IMG/VR virus record: IMGVR_UViG_3300009593_000010 | Span: 62,001-126,000 of that record | Length of the DNA stretch: 64,000 nucleotides | Reading direction: 5' to 3' (one strand) | DNA from: a virus | Part shown: positions 8,966 to 17,377 of the stretch, piece by piece | How positions within the stretch are numbered: position 1 is the stretch's first letter | Layout of the letters: each line of letters opens with the position of its first letter | The notes under the pieces: generated by a model | What the model saw: only the letters and a program-made list of their open reading frames with translations | What the model was told of the DNA's origin: nothing | The model's database searches: none | Program-made: the position numbers and the translations under genes

Positions 8966-9619
8966 ATGTTTTTAATGTCAGAATCAAGTTGTGATGAAGT
9001 AAGTTTAATCACAGAGACTACCAAGTCTGGTAAAAAAGAACAATATATCGAAGGAGTTTTCCTTCAAGCGAACATTAAGAACAGAAATGGTCGTGTTTAC
9101 CCTATGGAAACGATGAGAAAAGAGGTAAAACGATATAATAAGGAATTCGTAAATAAAAAAAGAGCATATGGGGAACTGGGTCATCCAGAAGGCCCAACCA
9201 TCAATTTAGAGAGGGTATCACACTTGATAACTGATCTTAAAGAAGATGGCAAGAATAATTTTGTCGGTAAGGCAAAGATTCTCTCTACTCCAATGGGGAA
9301 AATAGTGGAAGGACTGTTGAATGATGGTGCAAAACTAGGCGTGTCCAGTAGGGGTATGGGTTCAATAGAACAAAAAGGAAGTGCTCAATATGTCCAAGAC
9401 GACTTCATGCTTGCTACCGCAGCTGATATCGTTGCAGACCCTTCTGCACCAGATGCCTTCGTAGATGGTATCATGGAAGGTGTAGAGTGGGTTCAAGAGA
9501 ACGGAATATTTAAAGCGAAACAGATCGAGTCTTGGAAAAGTCAGATTCGACAAACAAAACAGCGTCATTTAAGTGAGAAAAAGTTTCAGATTATGTCTGA
9601 CTTCTTCTCAAAATTATAA
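8966..9619 (+). CDS. 21: Prohead maturation protease (gp21)
   Basis: This 217-aa serine protease of the T4 prohead type has the catalytic His in AYGELGHPEGP and the Ser region in LGVSSRGMGS. It cleaves core and capsid proteins after (L/I)-x-E during maturation. Candidate sites are visible in the gp68-like and gp23 proteins of this window. The length equals T4 gp21 (212 aa). A Shine-Dalgarno AAAGGAG precedes the ATG. Confidence 0.93.
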   Translation: MFLMSESSCDEVSLITETTKSGKKEQYIEGVFLQANIKNRNGRVYPMETMRKEVKRYNKEFVNKKRAYGELGHPEGPTINLERVSHLITDLKEDGKNNFVGKAKILSTPMGKIVEGLLNDGAKLGVSSRGMGSIEQKGSAQYVQDDFMLATAADIVADPSAPDAFVDGIMEGVEWVQENGIFKAKQIESWKSQIRQTKQRHLSEKKFQIMSDFFSKL

Positions 9620-9623
9620 AACT

Positions 9624-9631
9624 TATAAATA
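9624..9631 (+). promoter_or_regulatory. T4-type late promoter for gp22
   Basis: A perfect TATAAATA lies just after the gp21 stop and 70 nt before the gp22 ATG. A gp55 late sigma factor is encoded at 16826-17377. Confidence 0.75.
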
Positions 9632-9639
9632 CTACTCGA

Positions 9640-9660
9640 AAGAACGAATTATTCGTTCTT
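9640..9660 (+). other. Hairpin in the gp22 leader
   Basis: AAGAACGAAT and ATTCGTTCTT form a perfect 10-bp inverted repeat around one T, followed by GTTTTAAAAT. It lies between the late promoter and gp22. It could stop transcripts from upstream or stabilise the 5' end of the gp22 mRNA. Confidence 0.55.
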
Positions 9661-9700
9661 GTTTTAAAATAAGTAGGATTTTATTTAGGGGAAAATAGAT

Positions 9701-11017
9701 ATGTCAGAAGATATACAAAACGAAACTATTAGTGAGGACGGAACGAAAGCTCCTGTACCTACAACTAGTGGTGCTGTAACCCCAGACTCAGATGCACCTA
9801 AGAAAGCAGTTGCTTCAGTTGATAAAGCTGGAGACGCAACTAAACCTTCTAAGAAGCGTAAAGGCGACAAAGATGGTGGAGACAAAGTTGCTCCTAAGCA
9901 AGAAGAGGTCGAGTCTGATGAGGAAGAAGTTGTAGTTGAAGAAATGACCAAAATGGAAGCACTTCGCTCTATGATTGAACACCTTAAAGGTCTGGAAAAA
10001 GCAGAAATCAAATCCCTCTATGCTGAAATGGTTAAAAAAGAAGAAGACGAAGATGATGAAGACGAAGACGATGAAGAAGTCGATGAGTCTACAAAAGCTG
10101 ACCTTTTAAGAAAAATAGCCGAACATTTCAAAACAGAGGACGAAGATGTTGTTAAGGAATCCTTAACTGCATTAACCGAAAAGAAAGTCAAAGAAGAAGA
10201 TGACGATGACGAAGATGATTCAGAAGACGATGAGTCTGATGATGAAGTTGACGAAAAAGTCAAAAAGGAAGAAGTTGAAGTAGACATGTCTGCTGATATC
10301 GAAGCCCTTATTTCTGGTGAAGACGATCTTTCCGAAGAATTTCAAGCAAAGGCAAAAACAATCTTTGAAGCTGCTGTTCAAGCAAAGGTAAAAGAAATAC
10401 AAACTTCATTAGAAGAGTCTAATAACGAATCTGTTAAATCATTAACAGAAGAAGTTAAGGCTGATCTAGTAGAGAAAGTAGATTCTTTCTTATCTTATGT
10501 TGCAGAAGAGTGGGTTAAAGATAACGAACTTGCAATTGAGAGAGGACTTAAATCCGAACTCACAGAAAATTTCATTACAGGTCTTAAAGACTTGTTTGAA
10601 GATCACTATGTTGAAGTACCTAACGAGAAGTTAGATGTAGTAGACGAACTTGCTGGTAGAATTGAAGACCTAGAGTCTAAATTAAACGAGGAAGTATCTA
10701 AGAACATCGACTTGTCAACTTCTAACGAAGAAATGGTAAAAAACGAAGTGGTTAGATCAGTGTCCAGTGACTTAACTGAAACTCAAGTTGAAAAACTAGG
10801 ACAACTTATTGAAGATTTAGAATTCGGTGACGAATATAAATCTCAAGTACAAACTATAAAAGAATCTTATTTCAATGACTCTAAAGAGAAAGTGGAATTA
10901 GAAGAATCTATAGTAGAGCAGAACGGCGAACAAAATACTTCGACTGAGATTCAAGAGAATCTTGACCCAAGTATGGCTGCTTACACTGCCGCAATCGGAA
11001 AAGTTAAACCTCTTTAA
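9701..11017 (+). CDS. 22: Major prohead scaffold protein (gp22)
   Basis: This 438-aa, very acidic protein is rich in Glu, Asp and Lys, with long Asp/Glu runs at about residues 110-190 and predicted coiled coil beyond 215. It lies between the protease and the major capsid protein, the invariant place of gp22. It is much longer than T4 gp22 (269 aa), mainly through the acidic low-complexity insertion. Scaffold is degraded by gp21 before DNA packaging. The leader has a late promoter and hairpin. Confidence 0.88.
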   Translation: MSEDIQNETISEDGTKAPVPTTSGAVTPDSDAPKKAVASVDKAGDATKPSKKRKGDKDGGDKVAPKQEEVESDEEEVVVEEMTKMEALRSMIEHLKGLEKAEIKSLYAEMVKKEEDEDDEDEDDEEVDESTKADLLRKIAEHFKTEDEDVVKESLTALTEKKVKEEDDDDEDDSEDDESDDEVDEKVKKEEVEVDMSADIEALISGEDDLSEEFQAKAKTIFEAAVQAKVKEIQTSLEESNNESVKSLTEEVKADLVEKVDSFLSYVAEEWVKDNELAIERGLKSELTENFITGLKDLFEDHYVEVPNEKLDVVDELAGRIEDLESKLNEEVSKNIDLSTSNEEMVKNEVVRSVSSDLTETQVEKLGQLIEDLEFGDEYKSQVQTIKESYFNDSKEKVELEESIVEQNGEQNTSTEIQENLDPSMAAYTAAIGKVKPL

Positions 11018-11052
11018 TTAGTGGTTGACTTTTTTAATATTAACTTTTCAAG

Positions 11053-11060
11053 TATAAAAA
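11053..11060 (+). promoter_or_regulatory. Late promoter (variant) for gp23
   Basis: TATAAAAA, one base off TATAAATA, lies 31 nt before the gp23 ATG. The major capsid gene normally has its own strong late promoter. Confidence 0.55.
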
Positions 11061-11091
11061 CTTGTTAATCTAAAATAGGAAACACACAATT

Positions 11092-12402
11092 ATGTTTATG
11101 TCAGAATCCTTACAAGAAAAGTGGCAGCCAGTATTGAATCACGCCGATCTCCCAGAGATCAGTGATCCGTACAAAAGAGCCGTTACTTCTGTAGTTTTAG
11201 AAAACCAAGAAAGAGCTTTAAACGAAGAAAGAGGATATATCTCTGAAGCTTCACCTGCCAACTCAGCAATGGGTGACGGAACTGGTGGAATTTCTAACTG
11301 GGATCCGATTCTTATCTCTTTGGTTAGACGATCTCTTCCAAACTTGGTAGCATATGACATCTGTGGTGTCCAACCTATGACTGGCCCTACTGGGTTAGTT
11401 TTCGCAATGAAAGCCCGTTACAACGATTCAACTTCAAGACTATCAATGACTGAAGCTATGTTTAACGAAGCAGACTCAGACTTCTCTGGTGCTGGAACAC
11501 AAGCAGGTACTGATCCATTTGGTGATGCAGCTGCTTATGCAACTGGTACTGGTATGACGACTGCTGCAGGTGAAGCAAAGGGAGATGTTGAAGCATCTAA
11601 CCCATTCGCTTCTATGGCTTTCACTATCGAAAAAGCAACTGTAACTGCAAAGACAAGAGCTCTTAAAGCAGAATACACAATCGAACTTGCACAAGACCTT
11701 AAAGCAATTCATGGTCTTGATGCTGAAACTGAACTTGCAAACATCTTGTCTGCTGAAATCCTCGCGGAAATCAACAGAGAAGTAGTAAGAACAGTTAACC
11801 TTCAAGCAAAAACTGGTGCTCAAACTGGTACTGCTAATGCTGGTAGGTTCGACTTAGATGTGGATTCTTCTGGTAGATGGTCTGTCGAGAAGTTCAAAGG
11901 TATGCTCTTCCATGTTGAAAGAGAAGCCAACACAATTGCAAGAGAATCAAGAAGAGGAAAAGGTAACTTTATCCTTTGTTCTTCTGATGTAGCATCTGCA
12001 CTAGCTATGGCTGGTGTTCTTGACTACGCTCCTGCGTTGAACACGAACTTAGCAGTTGATGATGCTGGTAACACTTTCGCTGGTGTTTTAAATGGTAAAT
12101 ATAAAGTTTATATTGACCCTTATTACACTCTTGATCCTGTTACTGGTCACAGTAACGAAGGTTACATGACTGTTGGATACAGAGGTTCAAATCCTTATGA
12201 TGCTGGTGTATTCTACTGCCCGTATGTTCCATTACAAATGGTTCGTGCAGTTGGTGAAAACACTTTCCAACCTAAGATCGGTTTCAAAACCAGATACGGA
12301 ATGATTTCTAATCCTTTCGTTGGTGCGACTCCTTCTGATGGTTTAGCGTCTGCTGGAACTAACTTCTACTACAGAAAAGTCGAAATAGAAAATATTCTAT
12401 AA
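11092..12402 (+). CDS. 23: Major capsid protein (gp23)
   Basis: This 436-aa HK97-fold T4-type capsid protein has recognisable blocks such as VRRSLPNLVAYDICGVQPMT, GPTGLVFAMKARY and the C-terminal GMISNPF. It forms the hexamers of the head. ISE followed by ASPANS at about residues 48-50 fits the (L/I)-x-E site for gp21 removal of the N-terminal propeptide. A second ATG two codons downstream could also serve as the start. It is followed by a strong terminator. Confidence 0.97.
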   Translation: MFMSESLQEKWQPVLNHADLPEISDPYKRAVTSVVLENQERALNEERGYISEASPANSAMGDGTGGISNWDPILISLVRRSLPNLVAYDICGVQPMTGPTGLVFAMKARYNDSTSRLSMTEAMFNEADSDFSGAGTQAGTDPFGDAAAYATGTGMTTAAGEAKGDVEASNPFASMAFTIEKATVTAKTRALKAEYTIELAQDLKAIHGLDAETELANILSAEILAEINREVVRTVNLQAKTGAQTGTANAGRFDLDVDSSGRWSVEKFKGMLFHVEREANTIARESRRGKGNFILCSSDVASALAMAGVLDYAPALNTNLAVDDAGNTFAGVLNGKYKVYIDPYYTLDPVTGHSNEGYMTVGYRGSNPYDAGVFYCPYVPLQMVRAVGENTFQPKIGFKTRYGMISNPFVGATPSDGLASAGTNFYYRKVEIENIL

Positions 12403-12425
12403 TCTACTATTCTTAACAGAACGAG

Positions 12426-12452
12426 AAAGGGACTCCTAGAGTCCCTTTTTTT
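12426..12452 (+). terminator. Rho-independent terminator after gp23
   Basis: AAAGGGACTC, loop CTA and GAGTCCCTTT form a perfect 10-bp G/C-containing stem ending in a seven-T run. It closes the head-gene transcription unit. Confidence 0.92.
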
Positions 12453-12456
12453 ATGG

Positions 12457-12464
12457 TATAAATA
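12457..12464 (+). promoter_or_regulatory. T4-type late promoter
   Basis: A perfect TATAAATA lies immediately downstream of the gp23 terminator and 57 nt upstream of the next gene, restarting late transcription. Confidence 0.7.
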
Positions 12465-12521
12465 TATTATAGGGAAGTCAAGGGGACAACCCATACACAC
12501 ACAAACACACAGGAGGCCAAA

Positions 12522-12737
12522 ATGGCTGATTCAAAATCTGGGTTCGAGATCAGAGCCGATTTACTTAATCAAGCACAAGGACTATTAGAAGGAAACATCT
12601 ATAGGTCTAATGAAGCTATTGGTGTACACAATGACAACTATCCTAACGACAAAAAATGTTGTGGAAGTCAAATTGTAATGCCAGACGATGTAGTTAAAGT
12701 TGCAAGACAACTTAATGAATTCGTAAACGAGAAGTAG
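12522..12737 (+). CDS. Hypothetical protein, 71 aa
   Basis: A strong AGGAGG lies 8 nt before the ATG and a late promoter lies upstream. The protein is soluble and charged, with a Cys pair in KKCCGSQ. No family is recognised. Expression late and next to head genes suggests a virion or assembly role. Confidence 0.7.
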   Translation: MADSKSGFEIRADLLNQAQGLLEGNIYRSNEAIGVHNDNYPNDKKCCGSQIVMPDDVVKVARQLNEFVNEK

Positions 12738-12768
12738 TTAACAACTCCTTTCCCACCTTACTTACTGT

Positions 12769-12776
12769 TATAAATA
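12769..12776 (+). promoter_or_regulatory. T4-type late promoter
   Basis: A perfect TATAAATA ends 7 nt before the ATG at 12784, so the predicted transcript is essentially leaderless. Confidence 0.65.
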
Positions 12777-12783
12777 CTAATAT

Positions 12784-12966
12784 ATGAAACAATGGCATGG
12801 TGGGAAAGGTAGTATAAGACGAAAAGAAACTGGGACTCAGTATCAAGAGAACTGGGATAAGATTTTTGGAAACGAGAAATCATGTGGTGGTACTCCAAGT
12901 GGATGGATACCAGAAGAAAAGTTTAAAAGAGATCGAACTGATTTCATAGAAGAGGAAGAAGAATAA
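12784..12966 (+). CDS. Hypothetical protein, 60 aa
   Basis: This small, charged protein begins MKQWHGGKGSIRRKE. A similar N-terminal pattern (K-W-H-G-G-K-G-S-x-R-R) occurs in conserved small proteins of T4-like marine phages, but I cannot name a function. It is coupled to the next ORF through a TAATG overlap and is transcribed from the late promoter just upstream. Confidence 0.65.
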   Translation: MKQWHGGKGSIRRKETGTQYQENWDKIFGNEKSCGGTPSGWIPEEKFKRDRTDFIEEEEE

Positions 12967-13091
12967 TGGAACAACCAGACTGGTATATACATCTTGTACA
13001 CTTCATATCAATAATAGGTCTTGCATTCTGTTCCTATAAAGTAGGAGAGTTGGTAGGACGAAGAACAATAGAGGATAGAGATGGCCAATAG
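12966..13091 (+). CDS. Small single-pass membrane protein, 41 aa
   Basis: Its ATG overlaps the previous stop (TAATG) and its end overlaps the following gene by 11 nt, so it is tightly embedded in the unit. The protein reads MEQPDWYIHLVHFISIIGLA and onward, with one hydrophobic helix (about residues 8-24) and a basic tail. Function unknown. Confidence 0.6.
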   Translation: MEQPDWYIHLVHFISIIGLAFCSYKVGELVGRRTIEDRDGQ

Positions 13092-13665
13092 AACAAGAAC
13101 TGTTGATGTTGCTGAGTGGCAAAATACTACTCCAGCAAACCTTAGTTATCTTGCACCTACTCAGTTTGAGTTGGTAGTTTCTAAGTTACCCAACACAAAA
13201 TACTTTGCAACAGGTGCTAACATACCATCTGTAAGTGCATCTGCACTTAACCAACCTACAACTCTAGGTATCGTTCCTAAGATGCCTGGCGATAAAGTAA
13301 ACTTCGATGAGTTTACTGTAAACTTTATCATCGATGAGAATTTAGAGAACTGGACTGAATTGTATAATTGGATTATATCAATTGCTCCAGGCTATGATAC
13401 AAAGGACTATAGAACACTAACTGGTGCAAACGATAGGAGTAACCGACCATTTGATGGTAGTGGAGACCCTATGAAAATGTATTCTGATATGACTATGGTT
13501 ATCACTACGGCTGCAAATAACCCTAACAGGTATGTTAGGTATCATGATTGTTTTCCTACAAGTCTTGCATCTGTAGAGATGGATACTACATCTACATCTA
13601 ACCCTTATGTTACTTGTACAGCATCATTTGCATTTACTTACTTTGAAATAGCAACCACCTCATAA
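13081..13665 (+). CDS. Second gp19-like tail tube-fold protein
   Basis: This 194-aa protein shares the gp19 layout: an N-terminal FELVVSKLP strand, VNFDEFTVNFIIDENLENWTELYNWI in the middle (compare the gp19 TVTVINDVDF segment), YHDCFPTSLASVEM, and an FAFTYFEI C-terminus like FTYSHFE in gp19. It is likely a paralogous tube or baseplate-tube initiator subunit. The location downstream of gp23 is common in T4-like marine phages. The exact position in the virion cannot be read. Confidence 0.75.
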   Translation: MANRTRTVDVAEWQNTTPANLSYLAPTQFELVVSKLPNTKYFATGANIPSVSASALNQPTTLGIVPKMPGDKVNFDEFTVNFIIDENLENWTELYNWIISIAPGYDTKDYRTLTGANDRSNRPFDGSGDPMKMYSDMTMVITTAANNPNRYVRYHDCFPTSLASVEMDTTSTSNPYVTCTASFAFTYFEIATTS

Positions 13666-13670
13666 AAAGG

Positions 13671-13698
13671 TGGACAAATACCACTTTTGTGGTATAAT
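13671..13698 (+). promoter_or_regulatory. Class B promoter for uvsY
   Basis: TGGACA (13671-13676), a 16-nt spacer ending TTTTGTGG, then TATAAT (13693-13698). The predicted start of transcription is about 13705, which is the uvsY ATG itself. Confidence 0.65.
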
Positions 13699-13704
13699 AA
13701 TATT

Positions 13705-14151
13705 ATGAACTTAGAACAAATTCAAGAGGAATGGAAGAAAGACTCTGTTATCGAGAAGATAGATATGGATGTTTCTTCAATGGAGACTCCAAGACTCCAT
13801 GCAAAATACCTAGAAGAACTCTCTTCTAAAAGACTTACCTATAAAAAATATGAAGTAGAATACAACAAACTACTTAAAAATAAGTGGTTATGGTTTACTG
13901 GCAAGATGGATTACGATCAAGTGGAGAGTCTAGGGTGGAACCAAGACCCATTTGATGGTTTAACTGTTCTTAAATCAGACTACCAATACTACTTTAATGC
14001 AGATGAAGACCTTACTAAACTCAAATTAAAGATGGAATATCTTGATGAGTGTATTAGTGTTTTAAAAGACATCCTAAATATTATTACTTGGAGACATCAA
14101 TCAATCAAAAATGCAATAGATTGGTTGAAATTCACTAACCCAGCAGGTTAA
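13705..14151 (+). CDS. uvsY: Recombination mediator UvsY
   Basis: This 148-aa protein begins MNLEQIQEEWKKDSVI, close to the T4 UvsY pattern MRLEDLQEELKKDVFI (137 aa). It is helical, with an internal Trp/Lys-rich loop (KNKWLWFTGKM) at about residues 58-68 matching the ssDNA-binding region. UvsY loads UvsX onto gp32-covered ssDNA. I chose ATG 13705 over the in-frame start 6 codons upstream because homology begins there and the promoter -10 lies in the upstream stretch. Confidence 0.9.
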   Translation: MNLEQIQEEWKKDSVIEKIDMDVSSMETPRLHAKYLEELSSKRLTYKKYEVEYNKLLKNKWLWFTGKMDYDQVESLGWNQDPFDGLTVLKSDYQYYFNADEDLTKLKLKMEYLDECISVLKDILNIITWRHQSIKNAIDWLKFTNPAG

Positions 14152-14157
14152 TATATT

Positions 14158-14817
14158 ATGCCATCTTTTCTGAAACAACCTTTAGTAACAATACCAGATG
14201 CACTCTCACCAGAAGTTTGTGAAGAGTTAATTCATATTGGAAAGAATACACAACTGAGTCATGGTGCAATTGGGGCTGCAGATACACCAACATTTGAACA
14301 GAATTCTAGGAAGAGTGTAATTTCTTGGATACCAGATAATTGTGCATTACAAAATGGGATGGAAATTCAAAAGGATATAATGTGGCCATTAGCAAATCAA
14401 GTCAATGATGACTACTTTGGTTTTGATTTGACATGGCACGAAGCAAATCAATTTACAACCTATACTGCACCAGATGAACATTATGATTGGCATTGTGATG
14501 GACATTTTGAGTTGTATGGGGAGAACGAAACCCCAACTCCACATCCAGATGCTAAAGGGTTGTATCGAAAACTGTCATACAGTGTCATACTTTCCCATCC
14601 AGACGATTCAGAGGGTGGAGACTTTTCATGGATAGATTTTACTTCACTTAATCCTCAAATGGATTGGGGTTTGATAGAGAATACAGTCCCAGCAAGTGCA
14701 AGAAATCAAGGAACAGTAATTTTCTTCCCTTCCTTTATGTATCATAAAGTGGGTAGAGTAAGCAGAGGAACACGACATTCGTTAGTAGGATGGATATCAG
14801 GCCCACGATTCAAATAA
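14158..14817 (+). CDS. 2OG-Fe(II) oxygenase, prolyl-4-hydroxylase/PKHD type
   Basis: This 219-aa protein has the full Fe(II)/2OG signature: H112-x-D114 (DWHCDGHF), distal H196 (FMYHKVGRV) and R206 (GTRHSLVGW). The family hydroxylates proteins or small molecules using 2-oxoglutarate and O2. No substrate is visible. It overlaps uvsW by 28 nt, so expression is coupled to the recombination genes. Confidence 0.88.
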   Translation: MPSFLKQPLVTIPDALSPEVCEELIHIGKNTQLSHGAIGAADTPTFEQNSRKSVISWIPDNCALQNGMEIQKDIMWPLANQVNDDYFGFDLTWHEANQFTTYTAPDEHYDWHCDGHFELYGENETPTPHPDAKGLYRKLSYSVILSHPDDSEGGDFSWIDFTSLNPQMDWGLIENTVPASARNQGTVIFFPSFMYHKVGRVSRGTRHSLVGWISGPRFK

Positions 14818-16223
14818 CCAAATTAGATAATACTTACTTGATGGTAAAGTCAGAAGACGGAATCAATCGAGAATTGTCAGACTATTTCACTTTCCCAGTT
14901 CCTGGCGCAAAGTTCATGCCTTCTGTTAGAAACAGATATTGGGATGGAAACATTAGATTATATTCATTAAGTGATGGTAAAATATACTCTGGATTGTTAT
15001 ATGCAGTTCAACAGTTTGCTAAGGATAGGGGATATCAATGTGAAGGATACCAGTGGGAAACAGAAGTTGAAGAGTCGAATCATATCGAAAACTTGGGATT
15101 ACCTTTTGAAGTTAGGGATTACCAAAGAGAAGCTATTTCTGTTGGGATTAAGAATAAACGATCCTTATTGGTATCACCTACTGCCAGTGGTAAGTCCCTT
15201 ATTATATATGCTCTTGCACGACATTTTTTAAAGACTAATAAGAAAAGAGTATTAGTTATTGTACCAACAACATCATTAGTAGAACAGATGGCAACAGATT
15301 TTGAGGATTATGGGTACACAAAACCCATTGATAAGATGTATGGTGGTAATAAAATTGGTGATACTGAGATAGTAGTTACTACATGGCAAACATTATCTAA
15401 GATGCCAAAATCATTTTACACTCATTTTGGTGCAGTCTTTGGAGATGAAGCACATCTCTTTAAGGCAAAAGTCCTATCTGGTATAATGAATAAGATGACA
15501 CATATAGGTCATAGGATAGGAACTACTGGTACTTTGGATGATACTCAATGCAATAAATTAGTATTAGAAGGTTTATTCGGCCCTACTCATTATGTCACAA
15601 CTTCTGCTGATCTTATGGATGAGGGTGTTCTTGCAGAGTTAAATATACAATGTTTAGTCCTAAAGTACCCTAAAGAGGTATCTAAAATAGTATCCCAGAT
15701 GGATTATCCCAGAGAAATGGAGTTTTTAGTCGATAATAAACGAAGGAATCGTTTTATTCGTAATTTAGTGCAAGATAGGGGTGGTAATACCCTTATTCTC
15801 TTCCAGTATGTAGAAAAACATGGAAAACAGTTATATGATGAGTTCCTACAACTAGGTGGTAACTTATTCTTCATATATGGTAAGACAGACACACTTGCAC
15901 GAGAAGAGGCCAGAAAGATTATGGAGAAGTCTGAAAGTGCAACAATAATTGCATCTTATGGAACTTTTTCTACTGGTATAAATATTGAGAACCTAGATAA
16001 CATTGTCTTTGCATCACCATCTAAATCTAAGATTAGAATTTTACAATCCATCGGAAGAGTTTTAAGGAGAGGGAAGACTGCAAAGGCAACAGTATACGAT
16101 ATTGCAGATGATCTTTCTTTTGGCAGAAAGCACAATTATACCCTAAAACACTTTAAAGAAAGAATAAATACCTATAGTAAAGAGAAGTTTTCTTACACAA
16201 TACACGACATAGAGTTTAAATGA
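14790..16223 (+). CDS. uvsW: DNA helicase UvsW
   Basis: This 477-aa SF2 helicase (T4 UvsW is 503 aa) has Walker A PTASGKS at about residues 130-136, DEAH in AVFGDEAHLF, TTGT motif III, and QSIGRVLRRG motif VI. UvsW unwinds R-loops and branched DNA and helps switch from origin- to recombination-dependent replication. The N-terminal about 95 residues form the DNA-binding region. Its neighbours uvsY and gp55 fit this role. Confidence 0.95.
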   Translation: MDIRPTIQITKLDNTYLMVKSEDGINRELSDYFTFPVPGAKFMPSVRNRYWDGNIRLYSLSDGKIYSGLLYAVQQFAKDRGYQCEGYQWETEVEESNHIENLGLPFEVRDYQREAISVGIKNKRSLLVSPTASGKSLIIYALARHFLKTNKKRVLVIVPTTSLVEQMATDFEDYGYTKPIDKMYGGNKIGDTEIVVTTWQTLSKMPKSFYTHFGAVFGDEAHLFKAKVLSGIMNKMTHIGHRIGTTGTLDDTQCNKLVLEGLFGPTHYVTTSADLMDEGVLAELNIQCLVLKYPKEVSKIVSQMDYPREMEFLVDNKRRNRFIRNLVQDRGGNTLILFQYVEKHGKQLYDEFLQLGGNLFFIYGKTDTLAREEARKIMEKSESATIIASYGTFSTGINIENLDNIVFASPSKSKIRILQSIGRVLRRGKTAKATVYDIADDLSFGRKHNYTLKHFKERINTYSKEKFSYTIHDIEFK

Positions 16224-16693
16224 ATTACAAATACATAAGACTATCTACAGGTGAAAATGTCATCTGTATTATAGAAAAGGTTGCACAAGGACAAGTCAAT
16301 CTTGTAATGCCTATGATTGCAGACTTAGTTCCTTCTTTATTAGGTACAGGAACAGTAATGAAACTCTCACCATTGATCCCCTATACAAAAGAATCAAGGA
16401 TCACAGTAAACACATCAGATATAGTATACTCCTCAGAGATAACAGACCAGTTTGTTGATTTCTATGATAAAGGGGTGAATGACTGGTTAAAGATTAGAGA
16501 TGAATTGGGAATCGAAATCCGATCTCCTAAAGATGAATTGAGAGAAGCTAGAGGAATGAAAGAAATGTTACGAGAACATGCGTCTCGTTTCATTGAAAAT
16601 GAATTAGGTGATGAACATAGGGACATGACCGATGAGGAACTAGAGATGGAGTTTAATGATCTAATAGATTCAAAAGAGAAGATACTGCACTAA
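16220..16693 (+). CDS. Conserved phage protein with small beta-barrel N-terminus
   Basis: This 157-aa protein overlaps uvsW by 4 nt. Its first about 75 residues (YIRLSTGENVICIIEKV and onward) match the start of the 107-aa protein at 51144 (LFQFVTGENVVGEIEM) and look like an Sm/LSm-like barrel. The C-terminal half is an acidic helical tail. No function is known to me. Confidence 0.75.
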   Translation: MNYKYIRLSTGENVICIIEKVAQGQVNLVMPMIADLVPSLLGTGTVMKLSPLIPYTKESRITVNTSDIVYSSEITDQFVDFYDKGVNDWLKIRDELGIEIRSPKDELREARGMKEMLREHASRFIENELGDEHRDMTDEELEMEFNDLIDSKEKILH

Positions 16694-16740
16694 TTGCTAT
16701 ATCTATCCCTTTTCTAAAAGGACATTAATATTATATCATC

Positions 16741-16768
16741 AGACCTCAAGGCTGTCAAGTCTTTTTTT
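16741..16768 (+). terminator. Weak terminator before gp55
   Basis: AGAC and GTCT flank a 14-nt loop and are followed by seven T. The stem is short. It lies in the 130-nt gap between an operon end and the gp55 promoter, where termination is expected. Confidence 0.4.
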
Positions 16769-16791
16769 ACTTAAATGTGAAAATACTTTAC

Positions 16792-16819
16792 TTGACAAAT
16801 ATCAATATTATGAGATAAT
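16792..16819 (+). promoter_or_regulatory. Class B promoter for gp55
   Basis: TTGACA (16792-16797), 16-nt spacer, GATAAT (16814-16819). The predicted transcription start coincides with the gp55 ATG at 16826, giving a leaderless mRNA. Confidence 0.7.
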
Positions 16820-16825
16820 AAGCTT

Positions 16826-17377
16826 ATGACTGAGAAAAAGAAACCAGAACATTATGTAAACAATAAAGAGTTTACTGCAGCCATTACTGCACATAACATT
16901 GCAGTGAAAGAAGCAGTTAAAGCTGGAAAAGAACCACCTCGTGTAACTGAATATATTGGGGAGTGTATCTATAAGATTGCAACTAGGTTATCAACCAAAC
17001 CAAACTTCATTAACTATTCCTATAGGGATGAAATGATTTGTGATGGTATTGAGAACTGTTTGCAGTATATAAACAACTTTAATCCAGAAAAATCTAGTAA
17101 TGCTTTTGCATATATTACTCAGATCATATATTATGCATTTCTTCGTAGGATACAGAAAGAAAAGAAACAATCTGCAATCAAGCAGAAAGCAATTATGCAA
17201 GCAGGTGTATTATTCGATGCCGTAGGTACTATGGACGGAGATGATAGACAATACACTAATTCATATGTAGACTTTCTTCAAGAGAACATGAACGAAGTGA
17301 ACTATAAACCAAGAGGCAAAAAACCAAAAGAGAAATCTAGTAAAGGCGTAGAGAACTTTTATCAGTCCACCAAATAA
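16826..17377 (+). CDS. 55: Late transcription sigma factor (gp55)
   Basis: This 183-aa protein is the size of T4 gp55 (185 aa). It has a sigma-region-2-like core around FINYSYRDEMICDGIENCLQ, then FAYITQIIYYAFLRRIQKE, which matches the gp55/sigma70 region 2 pattern for recognising the TATAAATA -10 element. It redirects host RNA polymerase to late promoters with gp33 and gp45. It shares its last base with the gp47 ATG. Confidence 0.92.
   Translation: MTEKKKPEHYVNNKEFTAAITAHNIAVKEAVKAGKEPPRVTEYIGECIYKIATRLSTKPNFINYSYRDEMICDGIENCLQYINNFNPEKSSNAFAYITQIIYYAFLRRIQKEKKQSAIKQKAIMQAGVLFDAVGTMDGDDRQYTNSYVDFLQENMNEVNYKPRGKKPKEKSSKGVENFYQSTK

Noticed and set aside
10018-10287. Serine-rich ORFs on the minus strand across gp22
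   Set aside because: They mirror the GAA/GAC-rich acidic stretch of gp22 and are low complexity. The same applies to minus-strand ORFs over the acidic linker of the VWA gene (25591-25868).
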